Assembly (NCBI RefSeq): GCF_001598695.1 | Contig: NZ_BCZK01000020.1 | Location: 1-64,000, forward strand | From: Klebsiella oxytoca NBRC 105695 | GTDB lineage: Bacteria > Pseudomonadota > Gammaproteobacteria > Enterobacterales > Enterobacteriaceae | Length of the DNA stretch: 64,000 bases | Direction: 5' to 3' | The notes under the pieces: generated by a model | The model's input: only the letters and a program-made list of their open reading frames with translations | The model's database searches: none | Told to the model about the DNA's origin: nothing | Part shown: positions 12,339 to 21,628 of the stretch, in pieces | Layout of the letters: each line of letters opens with the position of its first letter | Position numbering within the stretch: position 1 is the first letter of the stretch | Program-made: the position numbers and the translations under genes

Positions 12339-12860
12339 TTAACGACGATTCCAGGGCATCAGCGCCAAAAGCCGCGCCATGCCGCAAAAGCCGGTGATAC
12401 CGGCGAAGGCGAGTCCGGCGCCGACGAATGCGCTAAGCAAAAAAAAGCCGCTGTTAACCGCATAACCTAAAGCGACGCCAAGCAAAATCAGGACGCCTGC
12501 GGCGATTTGAACCTGACGCATCAGCGGTAGCGGCTGTGATTTATCCTCTTCCACCGGCAGACCTGCCGCTTTCCAGGCCTGTATTCCACCAGCCAGCAGC
12601 CTGGCCTGCGCCGGCGCGGCGGAGGCGGCCAGACGGGCGGCGTTATTCTGAGTGCGCGAACCTGCCTGACAGTGAAAAACAATCGTCTCCTCGGGGCTGG
12701 CGTGCAGCGCTGCGCCTTTGTTCAAGGTTTCCAGTGGGACGAGTTGTGCGCCGGGAATATGCTCACGGGCATATTCATCGGCATCGCGGATATCGACCAG
12801 CCGGGCGCCTCTGGCGATGAGCGCCCGGGCTTCGGCGGGAGAAAGTGTAGCGATAGTCAT
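12339..12860 (-). CDS. ygaP: Membrane-bound rhodanese YgaP
   Basis: Thiosulfate sulfurtransferase anchored in the inner membrane (173 residues; E. coli YgaP is 174). The N-terminal rhodanese domain contains the active-site Cys in FHCQAGSRT (about residue 64). The C-terminal 60 residues form a two-helix membrane hairpin ([14 protein letters not shown] and [14 protein letters not shown]). It is 9 bases downstream of the ArsR-type gene ygaV and clearly in the same operon. YgaP is implicated in sulfide or persulfide handling. Confidence 0.95.
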   Translation of the reverse strand: MTIATLSPAEARALIARGARLVDIRDADEYAREHIPGAQLVPLETLNKGAALHASPEETIVFHCQAGSRTQNNAARLAASAAPAQARLLAGGIQAWKAAGLPVEEDKSQPLPLMRQVQIAAGVLILLGVALGYAVNSGFFLLSAFVGAGLAFAGITGFCGMARLLALMPWNRR

Positions 12861-12869
12861 AGACGCTCC

Positions 12870-13169
12870 TTAAGGACAGTAAATTGATTTTAGCGCGGTG
12901 ACGATTTGCTGCACCGCTGGCCGGGTAATGAAGTAGTGGATCCGCTGCGCCTGACGCTCGCAGCCGATCAGCCCTTCATCGCGCATTCGCGCCAGATGTT
13001 GAGATGTGGCGGAGGGGCTTAATCCGGTGATCCGCGCCAGCTCGCCGGCGCTGGTGCCCGGCGAATCGCACAGCATGCACAGAATCAAAAGCCTGCTGGG
13101 ATGGCTCATGGCTTTCAGCAGCGCGGCGGCTTCGCCCGCGCTGGCCTGTAGCTGTTCTGGTGTATTCAT
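12870..13169 (-). CDS. ygaV: ArsR-family regulator YgaV
   Basis: A 99-residue winged-helix repressor, the same length as E. coli YgaV, with recognition-helix region SPSATSQHLARMRDEGLIG and C-terminal NxxC-like end KSIYCP. YgaV is described as a sulfide- or organotin-responsive regulator of its own operon with ygaP. Cys residues in LILCMLCDSPG and GCERQ could serve as the sensor. A palindromic operator lies directly upstream. Confidence 0.94.
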   Translation of the reverse strand: MNTPEQLQASAGEAAALLKAMSHPSRLLILCMLCDSPGTSAGELARITGLSPSATSQHLARMRDEGLIGCERQAQRIHYFITRPAVQQIVTALKSIYCP

Positions 13170-13189
13170 TTATTTTAGTCTTTTCTAAA

Positions 13190-13205
13190 TTTAGTAAATA
13201 CTAAA
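13190..13205 (-). promoter_or_regulatory. Candidate YgaV operator
   Basis: TTTAGTA-AA-TACTAAA is a near-perfect 16-base palindrome 21 bases upstream of the ygaV start, with a partial copy (TCTAAATTTAGTA) beside it. ArsR-family proteins bind such AT-rich dyads overlapping their own promoter, so autoregulation is likely. The remaining 214 bases up to the next gene hold nothing recognisable. Confidence 0.6.
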
Positions 13206-13419
13206 ATAAAAAAGCGCATTACGCCAGTCATGAATGTTGTGAGGCTAAATAGCCTGGCTGAGTCCACGACGATTTATTTCAGCCTGTGGCGTCGGTAGCG
13301 CGCAGCTTGTCTGGCAGGCGTCGGGCGACGATTAACCTCCCTGTGCGAAACGATAAGTAAACGCCTGTTCGCCTGGCTACCGCCGCGCTTCATGCCCTGA
13401 CGTAATCTCCATGGCTGGC

Positions 13420-15210
13420 TCACTGGCCTCCGCGGCGGGCGGCGCGGCGATAGAGCGTACTGCGTGCGACGCCTAAAGCCTGCGCGGCCTTAGTGATATT
13501 GCCGTTATAGCTTGCCAGGGTGTCGGCAATCAGCTGCGCATCGTGCTGCTGTAGCCCACCCGGCGCGGCGGTCGGGGTTCGGTACTCATGAGGCAAATCA
13601 TCGACCCCCAGCGTTTCGCCATCTTCGGCAAGCGCCAGCAATACTCTCATCAGGCTTTGCAGCTGGCGCACATTGCCTGGCCAGGGCTGAGCCGCCAGCC
13701 GTTGTATAACCTCCGGGGCCAGCGTGATGCGACGTTTCTCTCCGCCCTGCTCGCGCCACAGCCGCTGAATAAACGCAGGCAGTTCAGGCCACTTGCGCAG
13801 CGGCGGCAGCGTCAGGGCAAACTCACGCAGGCGGTAGAGCAGGTCTTCGCGGAAGACGCCTTCGGCCACCCGCTGCGCCAGGTTGCGATGGGTCGCGCAA
13901 ATGACCGCGAAGTTCACCGGCGAGCTCCGGCTGGCGCCTAGCGGCGTGACCTCTTTCTCCTGCAAGACCCGCAGCAGCCGGGTTTGTAGCGCTAACGGCA
14001 TATCGCCAATTTCATCAAGAAAAAGAATGCCGCCATCGGCCTCGCGGATTTTGCCGATATAGCCGTTTTTGTTTGCCCCGGTAAACGCGCCGGGCTGGTA
14101 GCCAAACAGTTCTGATTCAATTAGCGATTCCGGAATAGCGGCGCAGTTGATGGCGACGAATTTGCCGCTGCTCCAGCGGCTGTGCCGGTGCAGCGTGCGG
14201 CTGACGTACTCTTTGCCGCAGCCGGTCTCTCCTTCGATACATAAGCCAATCCCGGCATTAAGCAGACGCAGCAGCTTTTCTGATTCATGCGGGCTGGAGA
14301 ACGGCAGATCGAGTGCCGGGCGCGCGGTCGTCGCCACGCTGGCGGTCGCGGGAGCACGCAGACGGTAATAGTAGTTGTGCCCTCCGACGGCGACCGGCAG
14401 CGGGATACTAACGGCGGTTTGCCGCAGCTGCGAAAAAAGCTGCTGGAAAGTGAGATGACCAAACCGGGCGGCGTCGAGGTCGAATTCGCGCATCGCCAGC
14501 CGGTTAGCCGCCGTCAGCACGTTATCGGTAAAGACCAGCAGCCGTTCGTCTACGCTGTCGAGTTTTTCCGCCCGGGGATGCAGGCTCATCAGCCACTGCT
14601 GCGGGTGCAGACTCTGTTTCACCCATAGATATTCTATTTGCTTCGCGGCGCCTTTTACCCACGCCAGCGTCCGGGCGTGCGGATAGTGGGCCGGGCCGGA
14701 GATATCCAGCACCCCGGCTATTTTCCCCTCGGGATTTTGCAGCGGTACGGCGGCGCAATACAGGCCCTGGTTGCTGGTGAGGAAATGCTGACGGCCATCA
14801 ATTTCGCAGCTGTCGTCTATCGCCAGCGCGGTGCCGATGGCGTTGGTTCCGCGTCCGCTTTCGCTCCACAGGTTGCCCGGGGCTAAAGCGAAGCGCTGCG
14901 CTTTCTGCATGGCCTGCGTCTCACCAAAGGTTTGCAAAACCAGTCCGCTGGCGTCAGAGAGGATCACCACCGATTGCAGATCGTTGACCTTGCTGGACAA
15001 GGCATTAACCACCGGCTGGGCCAGCTTTTGCAGACGGCTATGGCTGGCGAGCCTGTCGGCCAGCTCGCTGGCGTGCAGGCGAGGGAAGTCGTCAGTAGCG
15101 GGGTCGATGCCATAGCGCTGGCTGCGGCACCAGGAGTCGCTCAGCAGCGGGCTCGCTTTGATCTCTGGCGTCAGGGCAAATGGATTTCCTGGCACGGGAC
15201 ACCTCGTCAT
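13420..15210 (-). CDS. Sigma54-dependent activator, AcoR-like
   Basis: A 596-residue enhancer-binding protein: N-terminal GAF-type sensory region (about 60-210), AAA+ domain with Walker A in GETGCGKEYVSRTLH and the sigma54-contact GAFTGA motif in YQPGAFTGANK, and a C-terminal Fis-type helix-turn-helix (NITKAAQALGVARSTLYRR). It resembles AcoR, the acetoin/ethanol-type activator. The divergent aldehyde dehydrogenase has a -24/-12 promoter and an upstream dyad, making it the likely target. The effector is probably an aldehyde, alcohol or acetoin, but this is inferred only. Confidence 0.9.
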   Translation of the reverse strand: MTRCPVPGNPFALTPEIKASPLLSDSWCRSQRYGIDPATDDFPRLHASELADRLASHSRLQKLAQPVVNALSSKVNDLQSVVILSDASGLVLQTFGETQAMQKAQRFALAPGNLWSESGRGTNAIGTALAIDDSCEIDGRQHFLTSNQGLYCAAVPLQNPEGKIAGVLDISGPAHYPHARTLAWVKGAAKQIEYLWVKQSLHPQQWLMSLHPRAEKLDSVDERLLVFTDNVLTAANRLAMREFDLDAARFGHLTFQQLFSQLRQTAVSIPLPVAVGGHNYYYRLRAPATASVATTARPALDLPFSSPHESEKLLRLLNAGIGLCIEGETGCGKEYVSRTLHRHSRWSSGKFVAINCAAIPESLIESELFGYQPGAFTGANKNGYIGKIREADGGILFLDEIGDMPLALQTRLLRVLQEKEVTPLGASRSSPVNFAVICATHRNLAQRVAEGVFREDLLYRLREFALTLPPLRKWPELPAFIQRLWREQGGEKRRITLAPEVIQRLAAQPWPGNVRQLQSLMRVLLALAEDGETLGVDDLPHEYRTPTAAPGGLQQHDAQLIADTLASYNGNITKAAQALGVARSTLYRRAARRGGQ

Positions 15211-15217
15211 CTCACTA

Positions 15218-15269
15218 GTGTTGCAATATTGTAGCTACAAGGTTTTGTTAGTGTTGCGATTTGCAACAC
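15218..15269 (+). promoter_or_regulatory. Candidate upstream activating sequence for the AcoR-like protein
   Basis: GTGTTGC-GATTT-GCAACAC (15251-15269) is a perfect 7-bp inverted repeat. A half-site GTGTTGCAAT lies 33 bases upstream (15218-15227). They sit about 85-135 bases before the -24/-12 promoter, the right distance for enhancer-type binding, and overlap the start region of the activator gene, so it may also repress itself. Confidence 0.65.
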
Positions 15270-15352
15270 ATAAGGAACATTCAGTGCAACAGAAAGCGAG
15301 ATTTATAAGCTATCAATATGAAAAATAGAAATATTTTTGGTGGCGAAAAAGG

Positions 15353-15368
15353 TGGCACGCCCCCTGCA
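15353..15368 (+). promoter_or_regulatory. Sigma54 (-24/-12) promoter of the aldehyde dehydrogenase
   Basis: TGGCACG followed by CCCC and CTGCA gives the invariant GG and GC pairs 12 bases apart, as required by RpoN. Only one consensus T of TTGC is replaced. It lies 78 bases upstream of the gene and faces it, matching the divergent sigma54 activator. Confidence 0.8.
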
Positions 15369-15446
15369 ATGGTCTGAAGACGCAGCGAGCCCCCGGACAA
15401 AACTAATACGCCGCTGCGCTTCAACCCTACATGAAGGAGATTCGCG

Positions 15447-16967
15447 ATGCGTTATGCACATCCTGGCACGCCGGGCGCTTTGGTTTCACTGAAGTCTGCT
15501 TACGGTAACTTTATTGATGGTAAATTTGTCGAGCCGATTGGCGGCGAATTCTTTATGAACACCTCCCCGGTCGACGGTAGCAACATTGGTCAGTTTCCAC
15601 GATCGGATGCCAAAGATATCGACTTCGCCCTGGATGCGGCGCATCGGGCCGCCGACGCCTGGGGCAAAACGTCGGCTCAGCAGCGCGCCAATCTGCTGCT
15701 GCAGGTTGCCGACCGTATTGAGGCCAACCTCGAGTATCTGGCGGTGGCGGAGAGCTGGGATAACGGCAAACCGATCCGCGAAACGCTCAACGCCGACCTG
15801 CCGCTGGCGGTCGATCACTTCCGCTACTTCGCCGGCTGCCTGCGCGCGCAGGAAGGGAGCACGGCGGAGATTGATGAAACGACGGTGGCTTACCATTTCC
15901 ATGAGCCTCTTGGCGTGGTCGGACAAATTATCCCGTGGAACTTTCCGCTGTTAATGGCCGCCTGGAAACTGGCGCCGGCGCTGGCGGCAGGTAACTGCGT
16001 GGTACTAAAACCGGCGGAGCAGACGCCGCTCAGCATCACGCTGCTGCTGGAGATTATTGGCGATCTGTTCCCGGCGGGCGTCCTTAACGTGGTTCAGGGT
16101 TTTGGCAAAGAGGCGGGCGAAGCGCTGGCCACCAGTAAACGCATTGCCAAAATCGCCTTTACCGGCTCGACGCCGGTTGGCCGCCATATTATGGCCTGCG
16201 CGGCGGAAAACATTATCCCTTGCACCGTTGAGCTGGGCGGTAAATCGCCGAACATCTACTTTGCCGACGTGATGGAGGGGGAAGAAGAGTATATCGAGAA
16301 GGCGGTGGAAGGCCTGGTGCTGGGCTTCTTTAACCAAGGGGAGGTTTGTACCTGCCCGTCCCGCGCGCTGATTCAGGAGTCTATTTACGAACCCTTTATG
16401 GCGCGGGTCATGGACAAAGTGGCGCAAATTCGCCGCGGCGACCCCTTTGACACCGGTACGATGATCGGCGCGCAGGCGTCACGTCAGCAGTTCGATAAAA
16501 TACTCTCGTATATCAAGATCGCTCGCGATGAAGGCGGTACCATCCTGACCGGCGGCGAACGCGCCAGCATCTCTGCCGAACTGGATAACGGCTACTATAT
16601 TCAGCCGACGCTGATTCAGGGACGCAACGATATGCGCAGCTTCCAGGAAGAGATTTTCGGCCCGGTGATTGGCGTGACCACCTTTAAGGATGAAGCTGAG
16701 GCGCTGTCTATCGCTAATCAGACCCAGTTCGGCCTTGGGGCTGGGGTGTGGACGAGGGATACCAATCTTGCCTATCGCATGGGGCGCGGCATAAAAGCCG
16801 GCCGGGTGTGGACCAACTGTTATCACATCTATCCTGCGCACGCCGCATTCGGCGGTTACAAACAGTCCGGCGTAGGGCGTGAAACGCATAAAATGGCCCT
16901 CAACGCCTACCAGCAGACGAAAAACCTGCTGGTCAGCTACGGTACCGCGCCGCTGGGCCTGTTCTGA
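15447..16967 (+). CDS. NAD(P)-dependent aldehyde dehydrogenase (AldB/AcoD/ExaC-like)
   Basis: A 506-residue ALDH that oxidises acetaldehyde-type substrates to acids. Visible motifs: NAD-binding and catalytic Asn region [14 protein letters not shown], the general-base Glu in ELGGKSPN, and the nucleophilic Cys in [14 protein letters not shown]. It is very similar to E. coli AldB along its length and shares the C-terminal end PLGLF. It is preceded by AAGGAGA and a sigma54 promoter, and followed by a strong terminator, so it is probably monocistronic. I infer acetaldehyde from ethanol or acetoin breakdown as substrate. Confidence 0.93.
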   Translation: MRYAHPGTPGALVSLKSAYGNFIDGKFVEPIGGEFFMNTSPVDGSNIGQFPRSDAKDIDFALDAAHRAADAWGKTSAQQRANLLLQVADRIEANLEYLAVAESWDNGKPIRETLNADLPLAVDHFRYFAGCLRAQEGSTAEIDETTVAYHFHEPLGVVGQIIPWNFPLLMAAWKLAPALAAGNCVVLKPAEQTPLSITLLLEIIGDLFPAGVLNVVQGFGKEAGEALATSKRIAKIAFTGSTPVGRHIMACAAENIIPCTVELGGKSPNIYFADVMEGEEEYIEKAVEGLVLGFFNQGEVCTCPSRALIQESIYEPFMARVMDKVAQIRRGDPFDTGTMIGAQASRQQFDKILSYIKIARDEGGTILTGGERASISAELDNGYYIQPTLIQGRNDMRSFQEEIFGPVIGVTTFKDEAEALSIANQTQFGLGAGVWTRDTNLAYRMGRGIKAGRVWTNCYHIYPAHAAFGGYKQSGVGRETHKMALNAYQQTKNLLVSYGTAPLGLF

Positions 16968-17001
16968 TCGAAGCCTGCTATTTATTCATTTTTCAATACC
17001 G

Positions 17002-17030
17002 CCCGCAATCTTGTTTGATTGCGGGTTTTT
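17002..17030 (+). terminator. Terminator after the aldehyde dehydrogenase gene
   Basis: CCCGCAATC, loop TTGTTT, GATTGCGGG and then TTTTT form a perfect 9-bp intrinsic terminator 34 bases after the stop. Confidence 0.93.
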
Positions 17031-17630
17031 ATTCCATAAAAAAAGTACTGTTATTGCTTTTGCGTCCAGCCGCTTGCCGCTTAAAAAAGCTTCTTCCATA
17101 TTGATTATTAATAATTACTCACGTGATTATTGATTATTCGTTTACGAAAATAAGATTGAACGCAACCTAAGATTAATCCTAATATTTAATAAATGCCGCG
17201 CGTGCTCACGGATTTATTGCCGCAAAATAGCGGCTAAATTCGTTGTTTTTGTTAAATTGTGCAATCCAATGTTGCGATTTGATGTTGTTGTATCGTGATT
17301 TTTGGTTGCGTTAATTAACAAAAAGCGCAATGTCTTTAATATTATTTTTATATGTGAAATAAAACAGCATTTCATTAACATAACAAAATATTGCGATTTG
17401 TAATGGGTAGGGATAGTATTTATTTGTTCCCTGAATAAATGGTTAGTCAATTTCGCTAAAAGCACTTTTTATTTTATTACGCATGATCAATTGAGCGGCA
17501 CGGGTTTTTTCCTGATGGCCAGCGGACGGAACGCCAATACTATTAACATGGAGGATCTGTATGCAGATTTGCGCGGCCTTAAGCCTTAGCGCGGAGTCTG
17601 TAAAAATATAAGTTAGAGATGAGATAAATA
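17031..17630. other. AT-rich region upstream of the fimbrial operon
   Basis: Six hundred bases with no supported full-size gene. The first 450 are markedly AT-rich and probably bound by H-NS/StpA. No invertible-element repeats or recombinase gene were seen, so there is no sign of a fim-type switch. The last 80 bases contain a very short open frame with a good ribosome binding site, listed separately. Confidence 0.6.
17561..17611 (+). CDS. Possible 16-codon leader peptide of the fimbrial operon
   Basis: ATG at 17561 is preceded at proper spacing by GGAGG (17550-17554) and opens a 16-codon frame ending in TAA, 19 bases before the major fimbrial gene. The peptide (MQICAALSLSAESVKI) resembles nothing known. 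A consensus Shine-Dalgarno without a larger gene is notable. It could be a regulatory leader or the vestige of another start. Evidence is limited to the ribosome binding site. Confidence 0.25.
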   Translation: MQICAALSLSAESVKI

Positions 17631-18227
17631 ATGAAAACGCAATTTCGTATTATGGCAATGTTTGTCGGTGCTCTGGTGTCTGGCAGCGCATTATCTACGC
17701 CTTCACAGCCGGCCAGTTCGGCAATGACCGTGAATCCCGGCTCGAATGCGGGCACGCAAGGAACGGGCGGTCAGGTGGAATTTACCGGCTCCATTACCGA
17801 CTCCTCCTGTAATGTTGATAGCACCAGCGCGAATCAAAGCGTCGATCTGGGAAAATGGGCGAGCAGCTATTTTACCGGCACGGGTTCAGAAACCACCAAA
17901 ACCTCCTTTCATATCAAAGTCAAAGATTGTCCTTCCACCGTCACCACCGTCTCGGTGCTGTTTGACGGTACCCGCGATAGCAACAATAGCGATCTACTGG
18001 CGATTAACGGTACCGCAAAAGGGGTAGCGATTAAGCTGTATGAAGATGACAAATCGACGCCGGTTGAGCTTGGCGACGTTTCTCGCGGCCATAGCGTTAC
18101 CGCCGGTGCCAGCGGCACCACTACCGGAACCGCCGATCTCGAATTCTTTGCTGACTATGTCTCGACCAGTGCGGTTACCGCGGGTTCTGCCAACGGTACA
18201 GCTAACTTCAATATGGTTTACAACTAA
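17631..18227 (+). CDS. Type 1-like fimbrial major subunit
   Basis: A 198-residue pilin with an N-terminal signal peptide (about residues 1-22, ending SGSALS) and a donor-strand pilin domain. The Cys pair (SSCNVDS and VKDCPST) forms the usual disulfide, and the C-terminus ends NFNMVYN, with the penultimate Tyr recognised by chaperones. It is exported through the Sec system and polymerised on the surface by the usher encoded downstream. It is the first gene of subunit-chaperone-usher-adhesin. Precise fimbrial family not assigned. Confidence 0.9.
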   Translation: MKTQFRIMAMFVGALVSGSALSTPSQPASSAMTVNPGSNAGTQGTGGQVEFTGSITDSSCNVDSTSANQSVDLGKWASSYFTGTGSETTKTSFHIKVKDCPSTVTTVSVLFDGTRDSNNSDLLAINGTAKGVAIKLYEDDKSTPVELGDVSRGHSVTAGASGTTTGTADLEFFADYVSTSAVTAGSANGTANFNMVYN

Positions 18228-18262
18228 TAAAATAAAAGCGGGTAACGCTACGGTTATTAAAG

Positions 18263-18281
18263 CTTGCCCGGGCCGGGCAAG
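18263..18281 (+). terminator. Attenuator/stabilising hairpin after the major pilin gene
   Basis: CTTGCCCG, loop GGC, CGGGCAAG is a perfect 8-bp GC-rich stem without a T-run, in the 154-base gap between the major pilin and the chaperone. Such hairpins in fimbrial operons reduce downstream transcription or protect the pilin mRNA, giving excess major subunit. Confidence 0.6.
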
Positions 18282-18381
18282 GCGTTAGCTTCTGCCTGGC
18301 TGAAAGACGGGCGCTCTGGTTTATCCATATTTATTATCAGGCTTTGTTACTGATACCCGCTTTTATTATTCCCGGACGGTA

Positions 18382-19047
18382 ATGATTATGAAACGAACGA
18401 TCGCCGCGCTAGCCTTGTTAATATTATCCACTGCGGCCCACGCCGGTATTGTCATGGGAGGAACCCGGGTAATCTATCAGGAAGGGAAGCGAGAGGCCGC
18501 AATATCAGTTACTAATGCAGATAGCCATTCGCCTTATCTGGTGCAATCGTGGGTGGAAAATTATGCGGAGAATAATAAGAGCCGGGTGCCGTTTATCGTT
18601 ACGCCGCCGTTATTCCGGCTCGATCCAGAACAGCAGAACGTGTTGCGTATTAATTTCATTGGCGCAACGCTGCCCGCGGATCGGGAATCGGTATTTTGGC
18701 TCAATGTAAAAAGTATTGCGCCAACGAAAAAAGATGAAGTGAATAAGCTACAGGTCAATATTAAATCAAAATTTAAGATCTTCTATCGCCCGAATGGCCT
18801 GACGGGTGACCCAGCCGATGCATGGCGCAAGCTGACGTTTAAAATTGACGGCTCACGGCTGGTAGCGCAAAACCCGACGCCCTATTTTGTTTCATTTTTT
18901 ACCCTTTCGGTGGGCGGCAAGGAGATTACTGAACCCGGCATGATTGGACCCTTTAGCCAGCAAGAGTGGCCGATTCATCGCACCGGCATTATTAAGTGGC
19001 GCGCCATTAATGATTTCGGCGGGATGACGGATTTCGCGCAACAGTAA
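18382..19047 (+). CDS. Periplasmic fimbrial chaperone (PapD/FimC family)
   Basis: Chaperone of 221 residues with a signal peptide ending in AAHA. The G1-strand region PEQQNVLRINFIG and the conserved Arg/Lys in TRVIYQEGKRE are typical of PapD-type chaperones that donate a strand to pilin subunits. Two ATG codons (18382 and 18388) could start it; the second, at MKRT, gives a more typical signal peptide. It lies between pilin and usher, with 25 bases before the usher GTG. Confidence 0.93.
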   Translation: MIMKRTIAALALLILSTAAHAGIVMGGTRVIYQEGKREAAISVTNADSHSPYLVQSWVENYAENNKSRVPFIVTPPLFRLDPEQQNVLRINFIGATLPADRESVFWLNVKSIAPTKKDEVNKLQVNIKSKFKIFYRPNGLTGDPADAWRKLTFKIDGSRLVAQNPTPYFVSFFTLSVGGKEITEPGMIGPFSQQEWPIHRTGIIKWRAINDFGGMTDFAQQ

Positions 19048-19072
19048 TTTTGCTTCGTCTGGTCAGGATATT

Positions 19073-21616
19073 GTGAAAAATAACCCCTCTGGTATGACTT
19101 CCGGTTATACGGCGATCGCTGCGCCAACCGGCGGGATTTCATTATTAGCGACGGTGCCGACGGCGCTTTTCCTGCTTTGTCAAAGCGGCATCGCGCGGGC
19201 GGATGAGTACTTCGATCCGGCAGCATTAGAATTTGCCAATCCGCAGCAAAAGACCGCTGACTTACGCTATTTTGCAAAATCAGGCGGCCAGCAGCCGGGG
19301 ACTTATTCAGTCAGCATTTGGGTGAATAATCAGGAAATAACCCGGGGCGAGGTGACGTTTATCGACAGCAACGGCGCGCTGCAGCCGCAGTTAACCCCGG
19401 CGCAGCTGGCGGAATATGGCGTGAACGTCAGCGCTTTTTCTGCCTTTCAATCGCTGCATGAGGGGCAAGCGTTCACCCACATCGAGCGCTACATTCCTGA
19501 TGCCAGTAGCCGTTTCGATTTTGCCGATCAGCGCCTGATCTTAAGCATTCCCCAGGCGGCCATGAACGTCCAGAGCCGCGGATACGTGGATCCAGCGCGC
19601 TGGGACGACGGTATCCCGGCGGCGTTTGTTAACTACAACCTGACCGGGTCGCAAACCCGGCAGTCGGATGACAATAGCCAATCCAGCTATCTGAACCTAC
19701 GCAGCGGGGTTAACCTTGGGGCCTGGCGCCTGCGCAACGTATCGTCGATGGAGTACGATCGCACCCGGCGCTGGAATTCGCAGAGCACCTGGCTACAGCG
19801 CGATGTGAAATCCCTCAAAAGCCTGCTGCGAATGGGCGATACCTTTACGACCGGCGACGTTTTTGACAGCGTGCAGTTTCGCGGTATTCAGCTAATGTCC
19901 GATGATGAAATGCTGCCGGACAGCCAGCGCGGCTTCGCTCCAACGATCCGCGGGATGGCGCATAGTAATGCCAAGGTGACGATATCCCAGCATGGCTACG
20001 TGATCTATGAAACGTTCGTCTCGCCGGGGGCGTTTGCAATAAACGATCTCTATCCGACGGCGCAAAGCGGCGACCTCGAAGTCCAGGTGAAAGAGAGCGA
20101 CGGTTCGGTGCGAACCTTTACGCAACCTTTTTCAGCCGTACCGTTTATGCTGCGCGAAGGGCGGGTTAAATACAACCTGAGCGCCGGGCGCTTCCGTTCA
20201 GCGCAGCGCCAGGGGCAGTCGCCGACGTTTTTACAGGGCACGCTGTTTTATGGGCTACCGGCTGAATTCACGCTCTACGGCGGTAGCCAGCTGGCGCAGG
20301 ATTACCAGGCGTGGGCGCTTGGCGTCGGGCGCGGTTTGGGCGAACTGGGGTCGATCGGAGGCGATGCGACGTGGGCAAACACCACAGCGCCGTCGGGAAA
20401 GCGCTCGGCAGGTCATTCGGTGCGCGTGCAGTATCAGAAGGATTTTGCCGGCACGGGGACTTCATTCAGTCTCGCCAGCTATCGCTACTCCTCCAGCGGC
20501 TACTATGACTTCAGCGAAGCGAATACGCTTGAAAGCCGCAACGGGCTGCTCGACAACAAGCGCAGCCGCGAAGAAATATCGCTTTCTCAGGCCTTTGGCG
20601 GTATCAGCAGCCTGGCGATATCCGCCTGGTCGCAGGAGTACTGGCACAGTCATAGCCGCGATGAAACGCTGCATCTCGGATTTTACAGCGCCTGGCGAGG
20701 CGTGACGTGGGGCGTGGGTTATTACTACACCCAATCATCCGATCGACAAAAAGCCGATCGTTCGTGGTCCTTTAATCTGAGCGTTCCGCTTTTCGGCCCG
20801 CTATCCGAGAGCGCGATCAGCTACAGCACGACCTCCGACAATAGCGGACGTACTTCGCAGCAGGCGTCGCTGTTCGGTTCGCTTCCACATCATCCCAATT
20901 TCTACTACTCCCTCCAGCAGGGCTACGTTAACGGCGGCCAGGGCAGTAACAGCAGCGCCGCACTGGATTACCACGGCGGGTACGGAACCGCGCAGCTCGG
21001 CTATCGCCACGATAGCGCCAGTCAGCAGCTTACCTGGGGCGCATCGGGCTCCGTTGTCGCCCATCCTCATGGCGTGACGCTCGGGCAGACCGTCGGCGAA
21101 AGCTTTGCCATCGTGCGTGCGCCGGGCGCTGCTGAGGTGGCGATTCAGAACGGCAGCAATGTGCATACCGACTGGCGAGGCTATGCGGTGGTGCCTTCGC
21201 TGACGGCCTATCGCAAAAACACCATTACACTTGATACCGAATCGCTGGCCGACGATGCCGATGTCGAACTTGAAGGACAGACGGTGATCCCCGGCGGCGG
21301 GGCGGTGGTGCAGGCGAACTACCAGACCCATATCGGCAGCCGCGTGCTGTTTACCCTCAGCGATAGTCACGGGCCGCTGCCGTTCGGCGCCAGCGTTCGC
21401 TTGCGGAAAGCTGAAGGCGATCCTGGCGGGGCCCCGGGCGGCATGGTGGCCGACGGCGGGCAGGTCTATCTGAGCGGCATTCCGCAGGAAGGGACGCTGG
21501 ATGTCGCCTGGAATGCCGACAACATCTCACGGAGATGCGCGCTGCATTTCCATCTTACCGATACCGTACAGCAGAGGCAGAGTCCGGTTAAAACCGTCTC
21601 TGGCTTCTGCCAGTAG
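19073..21616 (+). CDS. Fimbrial outer-membrane usher
   Basis: Usher of 847 residues (FimD/PapC family) starting at GTG after TCAGGA. A signal-like hydrophobic N-terminus is followed by the N-terminal chaperone-binding domain (FDPAALEFANPQ), a beta-barrel with a plug domain, and C-terminal domains ending in a Cys pair (RRCALHFHL and SGFCQ). FRGIQLMSDDEMLPDSQRGF is a strongly conserved usher segment. It secretes and assembles the pilin and adhesin. Translation of the adhesin begins 12 bases after its stop. Confidence 0.95.
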   Translation: MKNNPSGMTSGYTAIAAPTGGISLLATVPTALFLLCQSGIARADEYFDPAALEFANPQQKTADLRYFAKSGGQQPGTYSVSIWVNNQEITRGEVTFIDSNGALQPQLTPAQLAEYGVNVSAFSAFQSLHEGQAFTHIERYIPDASSRFDFADQRLILSIPQAAMNVQSRGYVDPARWDDGIPAAFVNYNLTGSQTRQSDDNSQSSYLNLRSGVNLGAWRLRNVSSMEYDRTRRWNSQSTWLQRDVKSLKSLLRMGDTFTTGDVFDSVQFRGIQLMSDDEMLPDSQRGFAPTIRGMAHSNAKVTISQHGYVIYETFVSPGAFAINDLYPTAQSGDLEVQVKESDGSVRTFTQPFSAVPFMLREGRVKYNLSAGRFRSAQRQGQSPTFLQGTLFYGLPAEFTLYGGSQLAQDYQAWALGVGRGLGELGSIGGDATWANTTAPSGKRSAGHSVRVQYQKDFAGTGTSFSLASYRYSSSGYYDFSEANTLESRNGLLDNKRSREEISLSQAFGGISSLAISAWSQEYWHSHSRDETLHLGFYSAWRGVTWGVGYYYTQSSDRQKADRSWSFNLSVPLFGPLSESAISYSTTSDNSGRTSQQASLFGSLPHHPNFYYSLQQGYVNGGQGSNSSAALDYHGGYGTAQLGYRHDSASQQLTWGASGSVVAHPHGVTLGQTVGESFAIVRAPGAAEVAIQNGSNVHTDWRGYAVVPSLTAYRKNTITLDTESLADDADVELEGQTVIPGGGAVVQANYQTHIGSRVLFTLSDSHGPLPFGASVRLRKAEGDPGGAPGGMVADGGQVYLSGIPQEGTLDVAWNADNISRRCALHFHLTDTVQQRQSPVKTVSGFCQ

Positions 21617-21628
21617 GTCTGCACAGAG

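Noticed and set aside
16968-17630. Invertible promoter switch upstream of the fimbrial operon
   Set aside because: No pair of inverted repeats or FimB/FimE-type recombinase gene was found nearby.
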